Positions 11,250 through 11,427 of a stretch of 11,427 nt of DNA are shown piece after piece. Source of the stretch: an uncultured Eubacteriales bacterium. GTDB lineage: Bacteria; Bacillota; Clostridia; Christensenellales; UBA1242. Position numbers and translations under genes: made by a program. How positions within the stretch are numbered: position 1 is the first letter of the stretch; the number at the start of each line of letters is the position of its first letter. The DNA lies in the NCBI GenBank assembly GCA_958420145.1, contig CATZIR010000014.1:1-11427 (forward strand). Direction: 5' to 3'. The notes under the pieces were generated by a model that had not been told where the DNA came from, did not search any database, and was given only the letters and a program-made list of their open reading frames with translations.

Positions 11250-11427
11250 ATGGAAAGAGATGCTTACATTTTTAAAAGAGTTAAAGAGCATTACAATGAA
11301 ATAAAAGACAAATATGAAGTTGTGGGTGTTTTCTTACAAGGCTCACAAAACTATGGGCTTGACATTTACGATGATGACTATAAGAGCGACATAGACACAA
11401 AAGCAATCGTTCTGCCCACATTTAAAG
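11250..11427 (+). CDS. Nucleotidyltransferase-like protein, 5' part (59 aa seen)
   Basis: AAAGGAGAAATCT precedes the ATG; the frame runs off the window edge. The visible part reads VVGVFLQGSQNYGLDIY and then KSDIDTKAIVLPTF. GSQNYGL at 31-37 followed by SDIDTK at 46-51 is the helical-turn Gly-Ser plus DxD signature of the DNA polymerase beta-type nucleotidyltransferase superfamily, in the version common to phages. The two acidic residues (Asp47, Asp49) would hold catalytic metal. Full-length relatives are a few hundred residues, so most of the protein is missing here. The target molecule is unknown. Confidence 0.88.
   Translation, partial: MERDAYIFKRVKEHYNEIKDKYEVVGVFLQGSQNYGLDIYDDDYKSDIDTKAIVLPTFK

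Noticed and set aside
1-11427. Alternative genetic code (reassigned stop codon)
   Set aside because: TAA, TAG and TGA all end well-supported genes at normal overlaps, for example the TGA at 4275 and 6097 and the TAG at 5488.
1-11427. tRNA or rRNA genes
   Set aside because: No cloverleaf or rRNA-like stretch noticed by eye; the gaps are too short or too repetitive.

Overview
The window looks like part of the genome of a low-GC tailed phage or prophage, most likely infecting a Gram-positive (Bacillota-type) gut bacterium. The reasons are the very tight packing of small genes, strong AAGGAG-type ribosome binding sites, start/stop overlaps such as TAATG and ATGA, ordinary use of TAA, TAG and TGA as stops, and several proteins that resemble well-known phage accessory families: an HNH endonuclease, an ASCH/PUA-like protein, a nucleotidyltransferase, and small families with conserved Cys pairs. 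No structural, integrase, repressor, polymerase or tRNA gene is visible. The phage and host assignment is inference; gene positions and motifs are read directly.

Layout. Positions 2-2472 hold a leftward (minus-strand) unit. It has a 45-aa gene, a 329-aa protein, and 70-, 125- and 68-aa proteins in near-overlapping order, then a hairpin-plus-T-tract terminator (311-372), then a separate 56-aa gene (2-172). None of these proteins is recognised. The non-coding gaps of this unit are unusually G/C-rich for their surroundings and share short repeated words.

Positions 2473-3242 are a non-coding divergent control region. It contains a leftward extended -10 promoter (2629-2657) whose -35 lies in a small inverted repeat, five exact copies of ATTAAAACTA (2641-2924), a 15-bp tandem repeat (2713-2742), four 10-bp A-tract repeats (3141-3180), and a perfect consensus rightward promoter (TTGACA, 17 bp, TATAAT at 3180-3208). 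GACAAAA words recur exactly every 33 bp across that promoter. The region could be an origin, an operator array, or both.

Positions 3243-11427 are one uninterrupted rightward operon of 26 genes, the last cut by the window edge. It starts about 28 nt after the predicted transcription start. Most products are 60-200 aa. They include several small proteins with CxxC pairs (probable zinc binding), an HNH endonuclease (6402-6800), two proteins sharing a PKSCxECP motif (6071 and 8116), a run of membrane proteins (8426-9541, and again at 11038), an ASCH-like protein (9543-10121) and the start of a nucleotidyltransferase (11250 onward). With one strong promoter and no internal terminator seen, this looks like an early or accessory gene block facing a small oppositely transcribed block of unknown function.
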